Source: Poriferisodalis sp022821985 (GTDB lineage: Bacteria > Actinomycetota > Acidimicrobiia > Acidimicrobiales > Poriferisodalaceae). Taken from it: a DNA stretch of 64,000 nt. The stretch spans positions 2,604,001 to 2,668,000 of the forward strand of contig NZ_OZ244781.1 of NCBI RefSeq assembly GCF_965219595.1, written 5' to 3'. The first letter of the stretch is position 1. Every line of letters starts with the position of its first letter. The notes beneath the pieces were generated by a model, which was not told where the DNA came from, did not search any database, and saw only the letters and a program-made list of their open reading frames with translations. The position numbers were made by a program, and so were the translations under genes. Shown here piece after piece: positions 15,590-24,026 of the stretch.

Positions 15590-16897
15590 GTGATGGGATC
15601 GATCACCTCAGACATCGAGCCAACCGTCGGTCCGGCCGAGGTGGGCTTCGACGCCGGTCGGCTGGAGCGCATTGCCGCTCATCTGGATCGGTATGTCGAC
15701 GACGGGCGCCTGCCGGGCGTGTCGGTGCTGCTGACGCGCGGCGGCCAGATCGCGTACACCCACCGCTACGGCCAGCGAGACTGCGAGCGGTCGCTGCCGG
15801 TCACCGCAGACACCATCTATCGCATCTACTCGATGACCAAGCCCATCGTGTCGGTCGCCGCGATGCAGCTGTACGAGCAAGGGTGCTTCCAGTTGAAGGA
15901 TCCGGTCTCGCGTTGGATCCCGGAGTTTGCGAACGCACGCGTCTTCGCCGGCGGCAACGTGATGCAGTACCAGACGCGAGAACCGGCGAGCGAAGTGACC
16001 GTCCACAGCCTGCTGACCCATACCTCCGGCCTCACCTACGACTTCCACTTCGCCAACGAGGTCGACGCGCTGTACCGGGCCAACGGCTTCAACTGGGGTG
16101 CCCCCGGCAACCTCGAGGAAACCTGCGAAGCGCTCGCATCGCTCCCGCTGCTGTTCGATCCGGGCACCGAGTGGAACTACAGCTACTCCACCGATGTTCT
16201 GGGCCGTGTCGTCGAGGTCGTCTCGGGTCAGTCGCTCGACGAGTACCTCGTCGACCACGTGATCGGGCCGCTCGGCATGACCGACACGGGCTTTCAGGTG
16301 CCACCCGCCGACGTCGAGCGCTTTGCGGCCAACTACACGACAGCCACGCTGGCGGCACGCGAGGCAGCGGGCAACACGGGGCCGACGCCCCCGGCATACC
16401 GGCCCGACGACGCGGGCCTGACTCGCACGCTGATGGATGACCCGCGCACGTCGGCCTATCTGGGACCGCCCAAGATCCTTTCCGGCGGCGGTGGCCTGGT
16501 GTCGACCATGGGGGACTACCACCGCTTCACCCAGATGCTGCGCAACGGGGGCGAGCTCGACGGCGCCCGCGTCATCGGCCGGCGAACCCTCGAGTTCATG
16601 GCCAGCAATCACCTGCCTGGCGGCACCGATCTCACCGAGTGCGGCCGGGCGTTGTTCTCCGAGGCGGCCTTCGACGGTGTCGGTTTTGGCCTGGGCTTCT
16701 CGGTCGTGCTCGATCCTGCCAAGGCCAAGGTCGTCTCCAGCAAGGGCGAGTTCGCCTGGGGCGGAGCTGCGTCGACAGCATTCTGGGTGGATCCGGTCGA
16801 AGACATCACGCTCGTCTTCCTGACGCAGCTGCTGCCCTCCAGCGTCCACCCGATCCGCCCAGAGCTCAAGGCGCTCGTCTATCAAGCGCTGGTGTGA
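15590..16897 (+). CDS. Serine hydrolase, beta-lactamase (class C) family
   Basis: A 435-aa esterase/DD-peptidase-like serine hydrolase. The nucleophile motif SxxK is SMTK in RIYSMTKPIVSVAAMQL, a YS-type second motif is in WNYSYSTDVLGRVVE, and GGAASTAFWVDP near the C terminus is in the KTG-box position. No signal peptide is visible, so it is probably cytoplasmic. Such enzymes hydrolyse esters or amides, and the substrate is unknown. A ribosome binding site (GGAGG) precedes the GTG at 15590 and the ATG at 15593; either may be used. Confidence 0.9.
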   Translation: MMGSITSDIEPTVGPAEVGFDAGRLERIAAHLDRYVDDGRLPGVSVLLTRGGQIAYTHRYGQRDCERSLPVTADTIYRIYSMTKPIVSVAAMQLYEQGCFQLKDPVSRWIPEFANARVFAGGNVMQYQTREPASEVTVHSLLTHTSGLTYDFHFANEVDALYRANGFNWGAPGNLEETCEALASLPLLFDPGTEWNYSYSTDVLGRVVEVVSGQSLDEYLVDHVIGPLGMTDTGFQVPPADVERFAANYTTATLAAREAAGNTGPTPPAYRPDDAGLTRTLMDDPRTSAYLGPPKILSGGGGLVSTMGDYHRFTQMLRNGGELDGARVIGRRTLEFMASNHLPGGTDLTECGRALFSEAAFDGVGFGLGFSVVLDPAKAKVVSSKGEFAWGGAASTAFWVDPVEDITLVFLTQLLPSSVHPIRPELKALVYQALV

Positions 16898-16929
16898 GGC
16901 CTGCCGCTGCTCTTGGAGAGAAGCGCTGA

Positions 16930-18408
16930 TTGACTGCTCACATGGCAGATTTCGACTTGGTCATCGTCGGCACCGGCTCGGCCAATTCCATCCCGGGTCC
17001 CGAGTTCGACGACTGGTCGATAGCGATCGTCGAGCGCGGCACGTTCGGCGGCACCTGCCTCAACGTGGGCTGCATTCCCTCGAAGATGTTCGTGTACGCG
17101 GCCGACGTCGCCGACACCATTGCGACCGCCGGCGACTACGGCATCGCCGCCAGCTTTGACAGCGCCGACTGGCCTGCCATCCGGGATCGCGTATTCGACC
17201 GCATCGACCCCATCGCCAGCGGGGGGCGCGACTACCGCTTCGGTGCCGAATGCCCCAACATCACCGTGTTCGAGGGCGATGCCCGTTTCGTGAGCGACCG
17301 GCGCCTAGCGGTGCGCATGGGCGACGGCACCACCGAATCGGTGTCGGGGCGCCATGTGGTGCTCGGTGCCGGCGCTCGTGCGTTCGTGCCGCCGTACCGC
17401 GGCCTGGGCACGGTGCCGTTCCACACCTCTGACACCGTGATGCGGCTGGATTCGCTGCCAGAGTCGATGATCGTGCTTGGCGGCGGGTATATCGCCTGCG
17501 AGCTGGGCTACGTGTTCTCGGCGCTGGGAAGCAACGTCACGGTGGTCAACCGGGGTGAGCGGTTGCTGCGGGCCGAGGACGACGACGTGTCTGCGGCATT
17601 CACTACGGCGGCGCAGCGCCACTTCGACCTGCGCCTCGGCGCGACGGTGACCTCCGTGCGCGGCGGAGCCGCGACCGGCAGCACAGTGCGCGGCGGAGCC
17701 GCGGAGTTTGTGTACGCCGCCGACGGCTCGCCCAGTGCCCATAGCAACTCCTACACGGTCGAATTCGACCGTGGCGGGCGTGCCGAGTCGGTGAGCGCCG
17801 ATGTGCTGCTGGTGGCCACAGGTCGGGTTCCCAACGGTGATCAGCTCGCCCTCGACCTTGCAGGAGTGGATGACGACGACGGCCGTGTGCTGACCGATGA
17901 GTTCTACCGCACCTCGGCGCCGGGCGTGTGGGCCTTCGGCGACCTGTCGAGCGAGACTCAGCTCAAGCATCTCGCCAACGCGCAGGTGCGGGCGCTGAGG
18001 CACAACCTCCTGGTGGCCGAGGGGCAAGCCGACGGCCCCATGCGCACCGTCCGGGAGGATCTGGTCCCCCATGCGGTGTTCTCGCACCCGCAGGTCGCCT
18101 CGGTCGGCCTCACCGAGCGCGATGCACGGGCGGCGGGTCTGCCGATCTCGGTGGCCAACAAGCCCTTCGGCCACACGGCGTACGGCTGGGCGCTGGAGGA
18201 CACCGCCAGCTTCGCCAAGCTCATCGCGCACGCCGAGACCCGCGAGCTGCTCGGCGCCCACATCATCGGCCCCCAGGCGTCCACCCTGATCCAGCAGCTC
18301 ATCCAAGGGATGTCCTTCGGCCAGACGGTCGACCAGATGGCCCGTGAGCAGTTCTATATCCACCCCGCGCTGACCGAGGTCATCGAGAACGCTCTGCTCG
18401 AGCTCTAG
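16930..18408 (+). CDS. mtr: Mycothione reductase
   Basis: A 492-aa flavoprotein disulfide reductase that reduces mycothione to mycothiol with NADPH, the actinobacterial counterpart of glutathione reductase. The redox pair is in GGTCLNVGCIPSKMF, the NAD(P) loop is VLGGGYIACELGYVFSALG, and the C-terminal HPALTEVIENAL supplies the catalytic His/Glu. The N-terminal IVGTGSANSIPG is specific to mycothione rather than glutathione or lipoamide reductases. A TTG at 16930 is 9 nt from GGAGAG; the ATG at 16942 is the alternative. An extra Gly/Ala-rich insertion at about residues 242-265 is described separately. Confidence 0.93.
   Translation: MTAHMADFDLVIVGTGSANSIPGPEFDDWSIAIVERGTFGGTCLNVGCIPSKMFVYAADVADTIATAGDYGIAASFDSADWPAIRDRVFDRIDPIASGGRDYRFGAECPNITVFEGDARFVSDRRLAVRMGDGTTESVSGRHVVLGAGARAFVPPYRGLGTVPFHTSDTVMRLDSLPESMIVLGGGYIACELGYVFSALGSNVTVVNRGERLLRAEDDDVSAAFTTAAQRHFDLRLGATVTSVRGGAATGSTVRGGAAEFVYAADGSPSAHSNSYTVEFDRGGRAESVSADVLLVATGRVPNGDQLALDLAGVDDDDGRVLTDEFYRTSAPGVWAFGDLSSETQLKHLANAQVRALRHNLLVAEGQADGPMRTVREDLVPHAVFSHPQVASVGLTERDARAAGLPISVANKPFGHTAYGWALEDTASFAKLIAHAETRELLGAHIIGPQASTLIQQLIQGMSFGQTVDQMAREQFYIHPALTEVIENALLEL
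17656..17703 (+). repeat. Two in-frame hairpin repeats inside mtr
   Basis: An 18-bp unit (GTGCGCGGCGGAGCCGCG) occurs at 17656-17673 and 17686-17703, period 30 bp. Each contains the hairpin CGCGGC-GGA-GCCGCG and encodes VRGGAA. The copies sit in a loop region of mycothione reductase that is normally shorter. Confidence 0.75.
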
Positions 18409-18438
18409 CCCGCCGAGCTGACAGCAGCTCGGCCGCGT

Positions 18439-18476
18439 TCAGTCGACCCGGCGGGCGTCGGGAATCAGGTTGACCT
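18439..18476. repeat. Left boundary repeat of defence island
   Basis: This 38-bp stretch matches 28598-28635 in the same orientation at 32 of 38 positions, with an identical 14-bp core (18449-18462). On the minus strand it reads VNLIPDARRVD then stop, the same as the C terminus of the dioxygenase at the right end of the island (INLIPDARRID). It is therefore a detached 3' end of a homologous gene, as left by an element integrating into the 3' end of a gene. Confidence 0.75.
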
Positions 18477-18519
18477 ATCCGCCCGGCAGAAATGTGCATC
18501 TGACCTGCGGAAACATCGA

Positions 18520-18993
18520 TCAAGGCAAAGTGTTTATTACTTCAACTGTTATCTCAGACGTGTCCGGCCAGATCGCCCGCACCGCTTGAGTCACTTCGGC
18601 AGCAACGAGCACGACTGCCCCGATACCGAGCCAACGGTCTCGATGGATCGGCAGCCCAGCATTGAGCCGCCGGACGAGATTTGCCGCCTCTCGCTCCGAG
18701 ACGATCTCAGCGCCTTCGCGATGGTTGGTGGTCCAATGCCCCCGGTCGCACAGGTAGTCATAGTCCGGTCTCGGCTCATTGGCAAAGTACGCGGCAGGTT
18801 TGTCTCGGCGGCGAACTGTGTAGGTGCCTTTCCCCTCGTTGTCCTCCGAGAAGGCTCGCTGATGCTCGAAGGCGTCGTACACATACCGCCAGTTCCCCCA
18901 CCATGAGTGCCGTTCGCCTGCGGTGCAGCAAGGGCGAGCCTTGCTCTTGCCCGTGGCGTCCTCGGTCTGCTCTTCGGCGCTCTCATCGCTCAT
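18520..18993 (-). CDS. Hypothetical protein with C-terminal hydrophobic segment
   Basis: A 157-aa protein I do not recognise. The N-terminal 20 residues are acidic and polar, a Cys pair is at 22-23, the middle is rich in aromatic and charged residues (SWWGNWRYVYDAFEHQRAF), and a single hydrophobic helix (LGIGAVVLVAAEVTQAVRA) lies near the C terminus. It is the first gene inside the island. Its reality rests on open frame length and composition only. Confidence 0.5.
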   Translation of the reverse strand: MSDESAEEQTEDATGKSKARPCCTAGERHSWWGNWRYVYDAFEHQRAFSEDNEGKGTYTVRRRDKPAAYFANEPRPDYDYLCDRGHWTTNHREGAEIVSEREAANLVRRLNAGLPIHRDRWLGIGAVVLVAAEVTQAVRAIWPDTSEITVEVINTLP

Positions 18994-19087
18994 GCGTCGA
19001 GAAGCTAAGCGCTCTAGAAGGGCTCCTTAGCGATCTTGCGGGATGCGTACTGCTCCCCGCTGATTCGACCGGAATGCCACGATGCAC

Positions 19088-19390
19088 TCATCGCATCGGC
19101 TGCCTCTTCGGTACCTGGCCCGAGTCCCGCACGACTGAAGCACCCTCGGCTCGATCCCATGCACTCTCCGATGTCTCTCCCCATATTCCCGGCAGGTCGT
19201 TGGCAACCGTCTGCTTCGTCCATCGCTCGCACGGCTCGCGGACTGGGCACTCGGCGCATTTCCGCTCCGCCCACTCGGGTCCCCGTTGAGCGTCACGTGC
19301 AGAGGGAAGTCCTCACTCGACAGGCTTTCCGCAGCAGGCGGCCTGTTCCGCTACCTCATCGGCGAAGAGAGGTGGCATTGCTTCCACCAT
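19088..19390 (-). pseudogene. WhiB-like regulator with in-frame stop
   Basis: From the ATG at 19390 the frame encodes a WhiB-type Fe-S regulator: an N-terminal Cys pair (Cys19/20, QAACCGKPVE), then CAECPVREPC with the C-x2-C-x5-C arrangement, then the GIWGE turn that marks the family. Codon 26 is TGA (19313-19315), immediately after PVE, where WhiB proteins have an aromatic or hydrophobic residue. The remaining frame is open to 19088, about 100 codons in all. A TGG-to-TGA nonsense change explains it best. It is not at a cysteine position, so selenocysteine is unlikely. Confidence 0.6.
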
Positions 19391-19632
19391 GTCGAGGACC
19401 GACGCGCCTAGATTCTATTCCGTGAGCGCTATCAGCCTGAAGAAGCCCCGTTATCAACCATCGCGCGCTGTATGGAGGCGTTCCCAGGCCAACAGCTCCG
19501 GTGACTTCCGCCGGGAGACGCTCTCAGATTGCCCGAGAGTCTATGAGGGCGAAACTCGACTGTATGCCTATTGCCTATCGTCGCTGTTCGTCAGCTAGTG
19601 CCCGTACCACTCATTAGCGAAGAGGTGCAGCT
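19391..19632. other. Intergenic, lower GC, no gene seen
   Basis: 242 bp between the WhiB remnant and the restriction-modification pair. Base composition drops here towards that of the methyltransferase gene. A ribosome binding site (GAAGAGGTG) lies at its 3' edge. I see no convincing gene or RNA. Confidence 0.5.
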
Positions 19633-20343
19633 ATGCCAGTAGATCCGAACCTAGATGTAGAACGTCGCGTCGTGCGCAATGGTCTTCCTTCGAATGATCT
19701 TGTTCACACTGCACATACCGACGGTAACGACCGAATTTTTCCCAGAATTCTCGATCTCTACCTGGCGCCAGGAAGCATCATTGCGGATGTGACATATGGT
19801 AAAGGAGTTTTCTGGAGACGCATTCCCCCTGACAAATATGAACTACGTCCCACTGACATACTTACTGGTACCGATTGTCGAGACTTGCCGTATGCCGATA
19901 ACGAGATAGATTGCGTTGTATTGGATCCCCCGTACATGCACTCGCCTGGCGGGACCGCACATATGGCGCATAGTGCTTTCGAGGAGCACTACCGAAACAA
20001 CAGTGCCAAGAACCGAACTGGAAAGAAATACCACGACGCGGTAGTGGAGCTGTACCGTCAAGCAGCTCAAGAAGCTCATCGAGTGCTGCGGCAACGGGGA
20101 GTTCTAATTGTAAAATGCCAAGATGAAGTATGTTCAAATCGTCAGCGTTTCACCCATATTGAAATTATTCAGAGTCTCGACGAGATCGGCTTCATCCCCG
20201 AAGACCTGTTTGTAGCTGTAAGGAACAACAAGCCCGGAATCAGTCGCGCGATTCGACAGGTTCATGCACGGAAGAACCACAGCTATTTCTTGGTCTTTTG
20301 GAAGCCAGGCGAAGGCCGTCGCATCTGGGAAGCGCCAGAGTGA
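19633..20343 (+). CDS. DNA methyltransferase of type II R-M pair
   Basis: A 236-aa S-adenosylmethionine-dependent DNA methyltransferase. The catalytic motif IV is DPPY (residues 99-102, VVLDPPYMHSPGG). The cofactor-side motif comes before it (IIADVTYGKGVFW, 48-60), followed by HRVLRQRGVLIVKCQDE and the late strand KNHSYFLVFWK. DPPY suggests N6-adenine methylation. There is no obvious large target-recognition domain. GC content is clearly lower than in core genes, indicating recent transfer. The stop overlaps the endonuclease start by 4 nt. Confidence 0.85.
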   Translation: MPVDPNLDVERRVVRNGLPSNDLVHTAHTDGNDRIFPRILDLYLAPGSIIADVTYGKGVFWRRIPPDKYELRPTDILTGTDCRDLPYADNEIDCVVLDPPYMHSPGGTAHMAHSAFEEHYRNNSAKNRTGKKYHDAVVELYRQAAQEAHRVLRQRGVLIVKCQDEVCSNRQRFTHIEIIQSLDEIGFIPEDLFVAVRNNKPGISRAIRQVHARKNHSYFLVFWKPGEGRRIWEAPE

Positions 20344-20834
20344 ATCCGATTGATTTGCTCATCGAGATCATTCAGGATCACGACCCTGAGGATATCTGGC
20401 GAGGCTCTCCGCTTATTGGCTACCGGCTCCTCGGCAATACTAACCGCGGAGAAATCGGCGAAGAGTTCGTTCGTACCTATCTTCGGCATGCGGGCCTTAG
20501 GGTGACTCATGGAAACCGCACGGATGAGATCGACATGGATGTCGAAGGATCCCAGGTAGAAGTGAAGACAGCTTCACTGGGTGCAAACGGGACATTCCAG
20601 TTCAATCATGTCCGACTGGACCGTGCTTATGACTATCTCATCTGCCTAGGAATCTGTCCGCACGAAATTGTCTTCAACTTATGGGACAAGCGCGAAGTCA
20701 ACGACGGATTGGCAGGTCACTTAGTCGAGATGGCACAGAATCAGGGGGTGACCTATAAGCTCACGAAGAAGCTCGCTGATATGCAGCCTATAGGTAGCTT
20801 TCTTGAGGTTGTACGTGGACGCTTGGGCCTGTAG
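20340..20834 (+). CDS. Probable type II restriction endonuclease (PD-(D/E)xK)
   Basis: A 164-aa protein with the PD-(D/E)xK nuclease signature: Glu41/Glu42 in the helix GEIGEEFVRTYL, Asp65 in RTDEIDMDVEG, then Glu74-x-Lys76 in SQVEVKTASLG, and a following FQFNHVRLDRAYDYLICLG strand-helix. The GTG start at 20340 overlaps the methyltransferase stop (GTGA), so the two are coupled. That, with the nuclease motif, makes a compact restriction-modification pair. The recognition sequence cannot be inferred. Low GC like its partner. Confidence 0.82.
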   Translation: MNPIDLLIEIIQDHDPEDIWRGSPLIGYRLLGNTNRGEIGEEFVRTYLRHAGLRVTHGNRTDEIDMDVEGSQVEVKTASLGANGTFQFNHVRLDRAYDYLICLGICPHEIVFNLWDKREVNDGLAGHLVEMAQNQGVTYKLTKKLADMQPIGSFLEVVRGRLGL

Positions 20835-20965
20835 GTATGGAACGGTAGGCGAGTCGCGATGCCGCCTTCTGTCTTGGCTCAAATGAGTTTCGGATTTGAA
20901 CACTATCGATATTATGCATCGGTCGTCTGGCCTAACTTGCTTGGCGCTAGCCGGCTGGCAGCGGA

Positions 20966-20973
20966 TTCTAATG
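20966..20973. repeat. Target site duplication, left copy
   Basis: TTCTAATG immediately left of the insertion sequence, identical to 22325-22332. Confidence 0.9.
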
Positions 20974-20997
20974 GAGCCTTCGCGTTTTTTTGGGATG
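20974..20997 (+). repeat. ISL3 left terminal inverted repeat
   Basis: Pairs with 22301-22324. The 19 inner bases are perfect; four of the outer five differ. Confidence 0.85.
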
Positions 20998-21023
20998 GGG
21001 CTGCTGGGCTCGGTGGGGTCAGG

Positions 21024-22217
21024 CTATGTGGTGAGGATGCCGCGGGCTTCGAAGTTGGCGTGGTTGGTGAAGCCGTGGGCTTTGCGGCGCAGGACTTGGA
21101 GCAGGTTGTTGGTGCCTTCGATGGGGCCGTTGCTGGGCCGCCCGGCGCGGTGCCAGCCGAGGATCTGTTCGTGCCAGGCCAGGAACGTGTCGACGATGCC
21201 GCTGAACTCGGGGATCTGGCCGGTGCCGTAGATGTCGGCGAACCGGTCGAGCGCTTCGAGGGCGCCTTTGCGGTCTTTGGCGAGGTAGAGGTTGTGCAGC
21301 TCGCCGAGCGCGTCCCAGGCGGCTTTGAGCCGAGGGTGGGCGGCGAACAGGCCGTCGAGGCGTTCCCGCTCGGCGGCGTCGAGGGTGTCGGGTCTGCGCA
21401 TGAGCAGGAACCGTGCCCGGAACACGTCGGGGTCGAAGCGGGGCTTGGCGCCTTCGGGGCGGCGCTGGACGTCTCGGCGCACCGCGGTCAGCCCGGCTGC
21501 GAACCATCTGATGACGTGGAACCGGTCCAGCACGTGGCGGGCGTGGCCCAGCCGGGCGTCGATGGCTGCCTTGTATGCCTTCGAGCCGTCGGACACGACG
21601 ACCTTGACGCCGCGGCACCACTTGTGGCCCTGGGCGGCCAGGAACGCCGTCAGGGCTGCCTGGCTGCGGTGGGGCACCATGGCGAGCACCTCGCCGGTGT
21701 CGCCGTTGACCAGCACCGTCACGTAGCGGTGCCGACGGCGGATCGAGGTCTCATCGACCAGCAGCAGCCGGCACCTGCGCCGACGGCGATGCTCGCCGAC
21801 CAGCCCCGCCCAGGCGACCACCAGCGCGTTCACCAGGCCCCAGCCCAGCCGGTGCCGGCGGGCCGCCGCGTTGACCGTCATCGCCTGGGCGTCCTGGACC
21901 ACACGGCGTGCCAGCCGGGCCGTGAGACGGCCCTCGAACGCCGGGTGGTCCTCACAGAATCGACGGCCGCACGGCTCGCAGACCATGCGCCGCCGCTCCC
22001 AGATCAGCGTCACCGGCCGGCCCGACACCTCCAGGTCGCGCACCTTGTTGTCGCGGCGGTCATGGGTCCGCCCGCTCGGCGCCGAACAGTGCGGGCACTT
22101 CGGGCGCACCACCGTCGAGGCGACCCGCACCACCAGCCGCTCCGGCAGATCGGCAAGCACTCCCAGCACCCGCACCTGCGGCAGCCACAGCCGCACCGAC
22201 ATAACATCTCTCGCCAT
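21024..22217 (-). CDS. ISL3-family transposase
   Basis: A 397-aa transposase. An N-terminal zinc finger (CPHC near residue 41, CEPCGRRFC near residue 80) binds the ends. The DDE triad is visible as VDETS (near 153), VSDGSKAY (near 208) and PIEGTNN (near 370), the last with the conserved helix LLQVLRRKAHGFTNHANF. Length matches the family. The start is the ATG at 22217, with MSVRL 5 codons later as an alternative. The frame is uninterrupted, so the enzyme may be active. Confidence 0.95.
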   Translation of the reverse strand: MARDVMSVRLWLPQVRVLGVLADLPERLVVRVASTVVRPKCPHCSAPSGRTHDRRDNKVRDLEVSGRPVTLIWERRRMVCEPCGRRFCEDHPAFEGRLTARLARRVVQDAQAMTVNAAARRHRLGWGLVNALVVAWAGLVGEHRRRRRCRLLLVDETSIRRRHRYVTVLVNGDTGEVLAMVPHRSQAALTAFLAAQGHKWCRGVKVVVSDGSKAYKAAIDARLGHARHVLDRFHVIRWFAAGLTAVRRDVQRRPEGAKPRFDPDVFRARFLLMRRPDTLDAAERERLDGLFAAHPRLKAAWDALGELHNLYLAKDRKGALEALDRFADIYGTGQIPEFSGIVDTFLAWHEQILGWHRAGRPSNGPIEGTNNLLQVLRRKAHGFTNHANFEARGILTT

Positions 22218-22300
22218 CGAGGCCCTCCAGGGTTCGGCGTCTCACGAACACCGATCCCAGCAGGGCCTCGACCCCTACCCAAGGACCCTCAACCCACCGT

Positions 22301-22324
22301 CATCCCAAAAAAACGCGAAGAGCC
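22301..22324 (-). repeat. ISL3 right terminal inverted repeat
   Basis: Reads GGCTCTTCGCG inward on the minus strand and pairs with 20974-20997. Confidence 0.88.
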
Positions 22325-22332
22325 TTCTAATG
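22325..22332. repeat. Target site duplication, right copy
   Basis: TTCTAATG, identical to 20966-20973. Confidence 0.9.
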
Positions 22333-22454
22333 TGAGTCCTGGTGGCCTGCACCAACCACCAGATCGATGTCCTATCAAACACTCACCTTCCTCATCACCG
22401 CATCACCTTGATGATGCCTCACAGTGATCTTGAAAGCCGTGCCCATAGAATCGA

Positions 22455-24026
22455 TCACAGAGATGCTTGGACCGCCGCAAAGAAGGCGTCTGCCGTTTCG
22501 GTGATGAGACGATCGTCCAACGTCCGGTGCCCCGAATCCGCCCAGAACGCATCCCTCGCTTCCCCGAAGCGCCGGATGTCTTCGGTCAGATACGGCACCA
22601 CCCATCTCTCGTCTAGACCGCGTGCGAAGTCTTCACTCCCTAGGACCCGCAGCAGGTCTTGGTCTCGCATGCTCGAACCCACATAGATCCAGAGCCGCTG
22701 GCTCCCGGCATGGAGCAGAGCACGAAGCGCCTCGAGTTTCCCATTGCCGACGCCGGTGTCGGTTTGCTCTGCGCTTACAACGCAGCTCTCCGGCCGGTCG
22801 ATCGTGCCGTGCACCTTCAGGTAGGGCACCGCAGATACTTGGCCAGCGAGATACTGAGTGATGTAATCGGCCGCGCTCTCGAATTCTGCGTCGTCAGCAA
22901 AGACTTCGAGAGGCACCGCAGCATGCGATTCGATGAGTGTGTCGAAGTTGACCGTCACCAAGACGACTCGCCCGACACGCTGGTTGAGATACCGGCATAG
23001 GCTCCTGACCGCTGGCCCCGCGTTGGAAACGAGCTTGTCGTGGAGGGCTCTAAAGTCGTCGAGGGTCGGGAGCGATCCGCTGAAGTGGCGTTCTTCAGCG
23101 CGTATCACCTGCTCGAGCGTGAGCTGTTGGATGAAATCCTCAGCCTCCAAGGACATCTCACGAGGCGTCAACCACCCATCCTTTGCACCGGCCCACTCGT
23201 AGAACCTCCGGGCTAGTTCGGAGGATCCGTGGCGGGAAGCATGGAGGCCAAGCAGCCGTGCAATGGCAGAGTCTCGCATTCGGTTGCCGAGTGGGAACCC
23301 GGATGATGCGGAGAAACCGGCTGCGAGGAAAACTACCACGGCCTGGTTCTCCTTCGATATCCGCGCCGCCACAGCAGGTAGCTCGTCTGGCCCGTGCCTG
23401 GAGAGCAGATGTTCGCCCTCGACTGCGAGCCGAAGTCCTGCCTTGGGTTGACAGTGAGCCGTGATATCGATCTCACCCTCCACAATGACGAATAGGGTCC
23501 TGAGCGTTTGGCTCGGGAGGTTCATCAAGTACAGGGTGAAGAGTTCCCAGATCGCAGACCTGAAGTCGAGGTCTACTTGACTGACCCTGTAAGCCACGAT
23601 TGCAGCATGTGACTCGGCCTCATCCAGCTCGCGGCTCGTAACTGCGCAGCAGACATCGATGACCGTCTGTTCGCCTGGACTGAGCTCTCCTCCGGCGGGT
23701 GGATCTACGAACTCCCAAGAATTTGCGCCTTCAGAATCCACTCGCGCGACCCTTCGGCTGCCGCCGAACCTCGTGACGTCCAGTGCTTGCTCGACGGTTG
23801 CGATCCGCGCGGCGTCATCGCTCGGCGGGGTCTTCCGCCGGCCCGTAGGTGCACCTGCGACGAACAATGGAGCATCAAGAACAGCCGCGAGGGCCTCGAT
23901 GCTCGGAAGGGCCGCATCAAGGTCGTCCACCAATACCGGTACCACGGTGATCGTTCCGGCAAGGCCGCGCTCGTGATGCCGAGCGAGCTGCGGCGCAAGG
24001 TCAAGAAGCGCCGTTACCCGGCTCAT
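22455..24026 (-). CDS. SIR2-domain protein, probable defence effector
   Basis: A 523-aa protein. The C-terminal half (about residues 225-505) is a SIR2-like domain: the NAD-binding loop AAGFSASSGFP (235-245), VTVNFDTLIE with Asn360 and Asp362, YLKVHGTID with His406, and VGSSMRDQD. In Thoeris, DSR and related systems such domains destroy NAD+ upon phage infection; NADase activity here is inference, but the key Asn and His are present. Residues 1-225 are a domain I do not recognise. It is the last gene of a five-gene operon, overlapping the 333-aa gene by 26 nt. GC is near the genome average, unlike the restriction-modification pair. Confidence 0.85.
   Translation of the reverse strand: MSRVTALLDLAPQLARHHERGLAGTITVVPVLVDDLDAALPSIEALAAVLDAPLFVAGAPTGRRKTPPSDDAARIATVEQALDVTRFGGSRRVARVDSEGANSWEFVDPPAGGELSPGEQTVIDVCCAVTSRELDEAESHAAIVAYRVSQVDLDFRSAIWELFTLYLMNLPSQTLRTLFVIVEGEIDITAHCQPKAGLRLAVEGEHLLSRHGPDELPAVAARISKENQAVVVFLAAGFSASSGFPLGNRMRDSAIARLLGLHASRHGSSELARRFYEWAGAKDGWLTPREMSLEAEDFIQQLTLEQVIRAEERHFSGSLPTLDDFRALHDKLVSNAGPAVRSLCRYLNQRVGRVVLVTVNFDTLIESHAAVPLEVFADDAEFESAADYITQYLAGQVSAVPYLKVHGTIDRPESCVVSAEQTDTGVGNGKLEALRALLHAGSQRLWIYVGSSMRDQDLLRVLGSEDFARGLDERWVVPYLTEDIRRFGEARDAFWADSGHRTLDDRLITETADAFFAAVQASL

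Larger units (their letters stand above)
20974..22324 (-). mobile_element. ISL3-family insertion sequence
   Basis: A complete 1351-bp insertion sequence. Terminal inverted repeats are at 20974-20997 and 22301-22324. They share a perfect 19-bp inner part (TTCGCGTTTTTTTGGGATG), and the right tip is GGCTCTTC, the usual ISL3 end; the left tip is degenerate (GAGCCTTC). It is flanked by a perfect 8-bp duplication, the length typical of ISL3. It encodes one transposase and appears intact. It lies between the restriction-modification pair and the SIR2/SMC operon, and no interrupted gene was identified when it is removed. Confidence 0.93.

Noticed and set aside
19313..19315. Selenocysteine in the WhiB-like gene
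   Set aside because: The TGA is not at a Cys position and no suitable hairpin follows within 40 nt, unlike selD and the ArsC-like gene.
20859..22427. Long plus-strand frame across the insertion sequence
   Set aside because: It is the antisense of the ISL3 transposase; it stays open through high GC and because the insertion plus duplication is a multiple of three.
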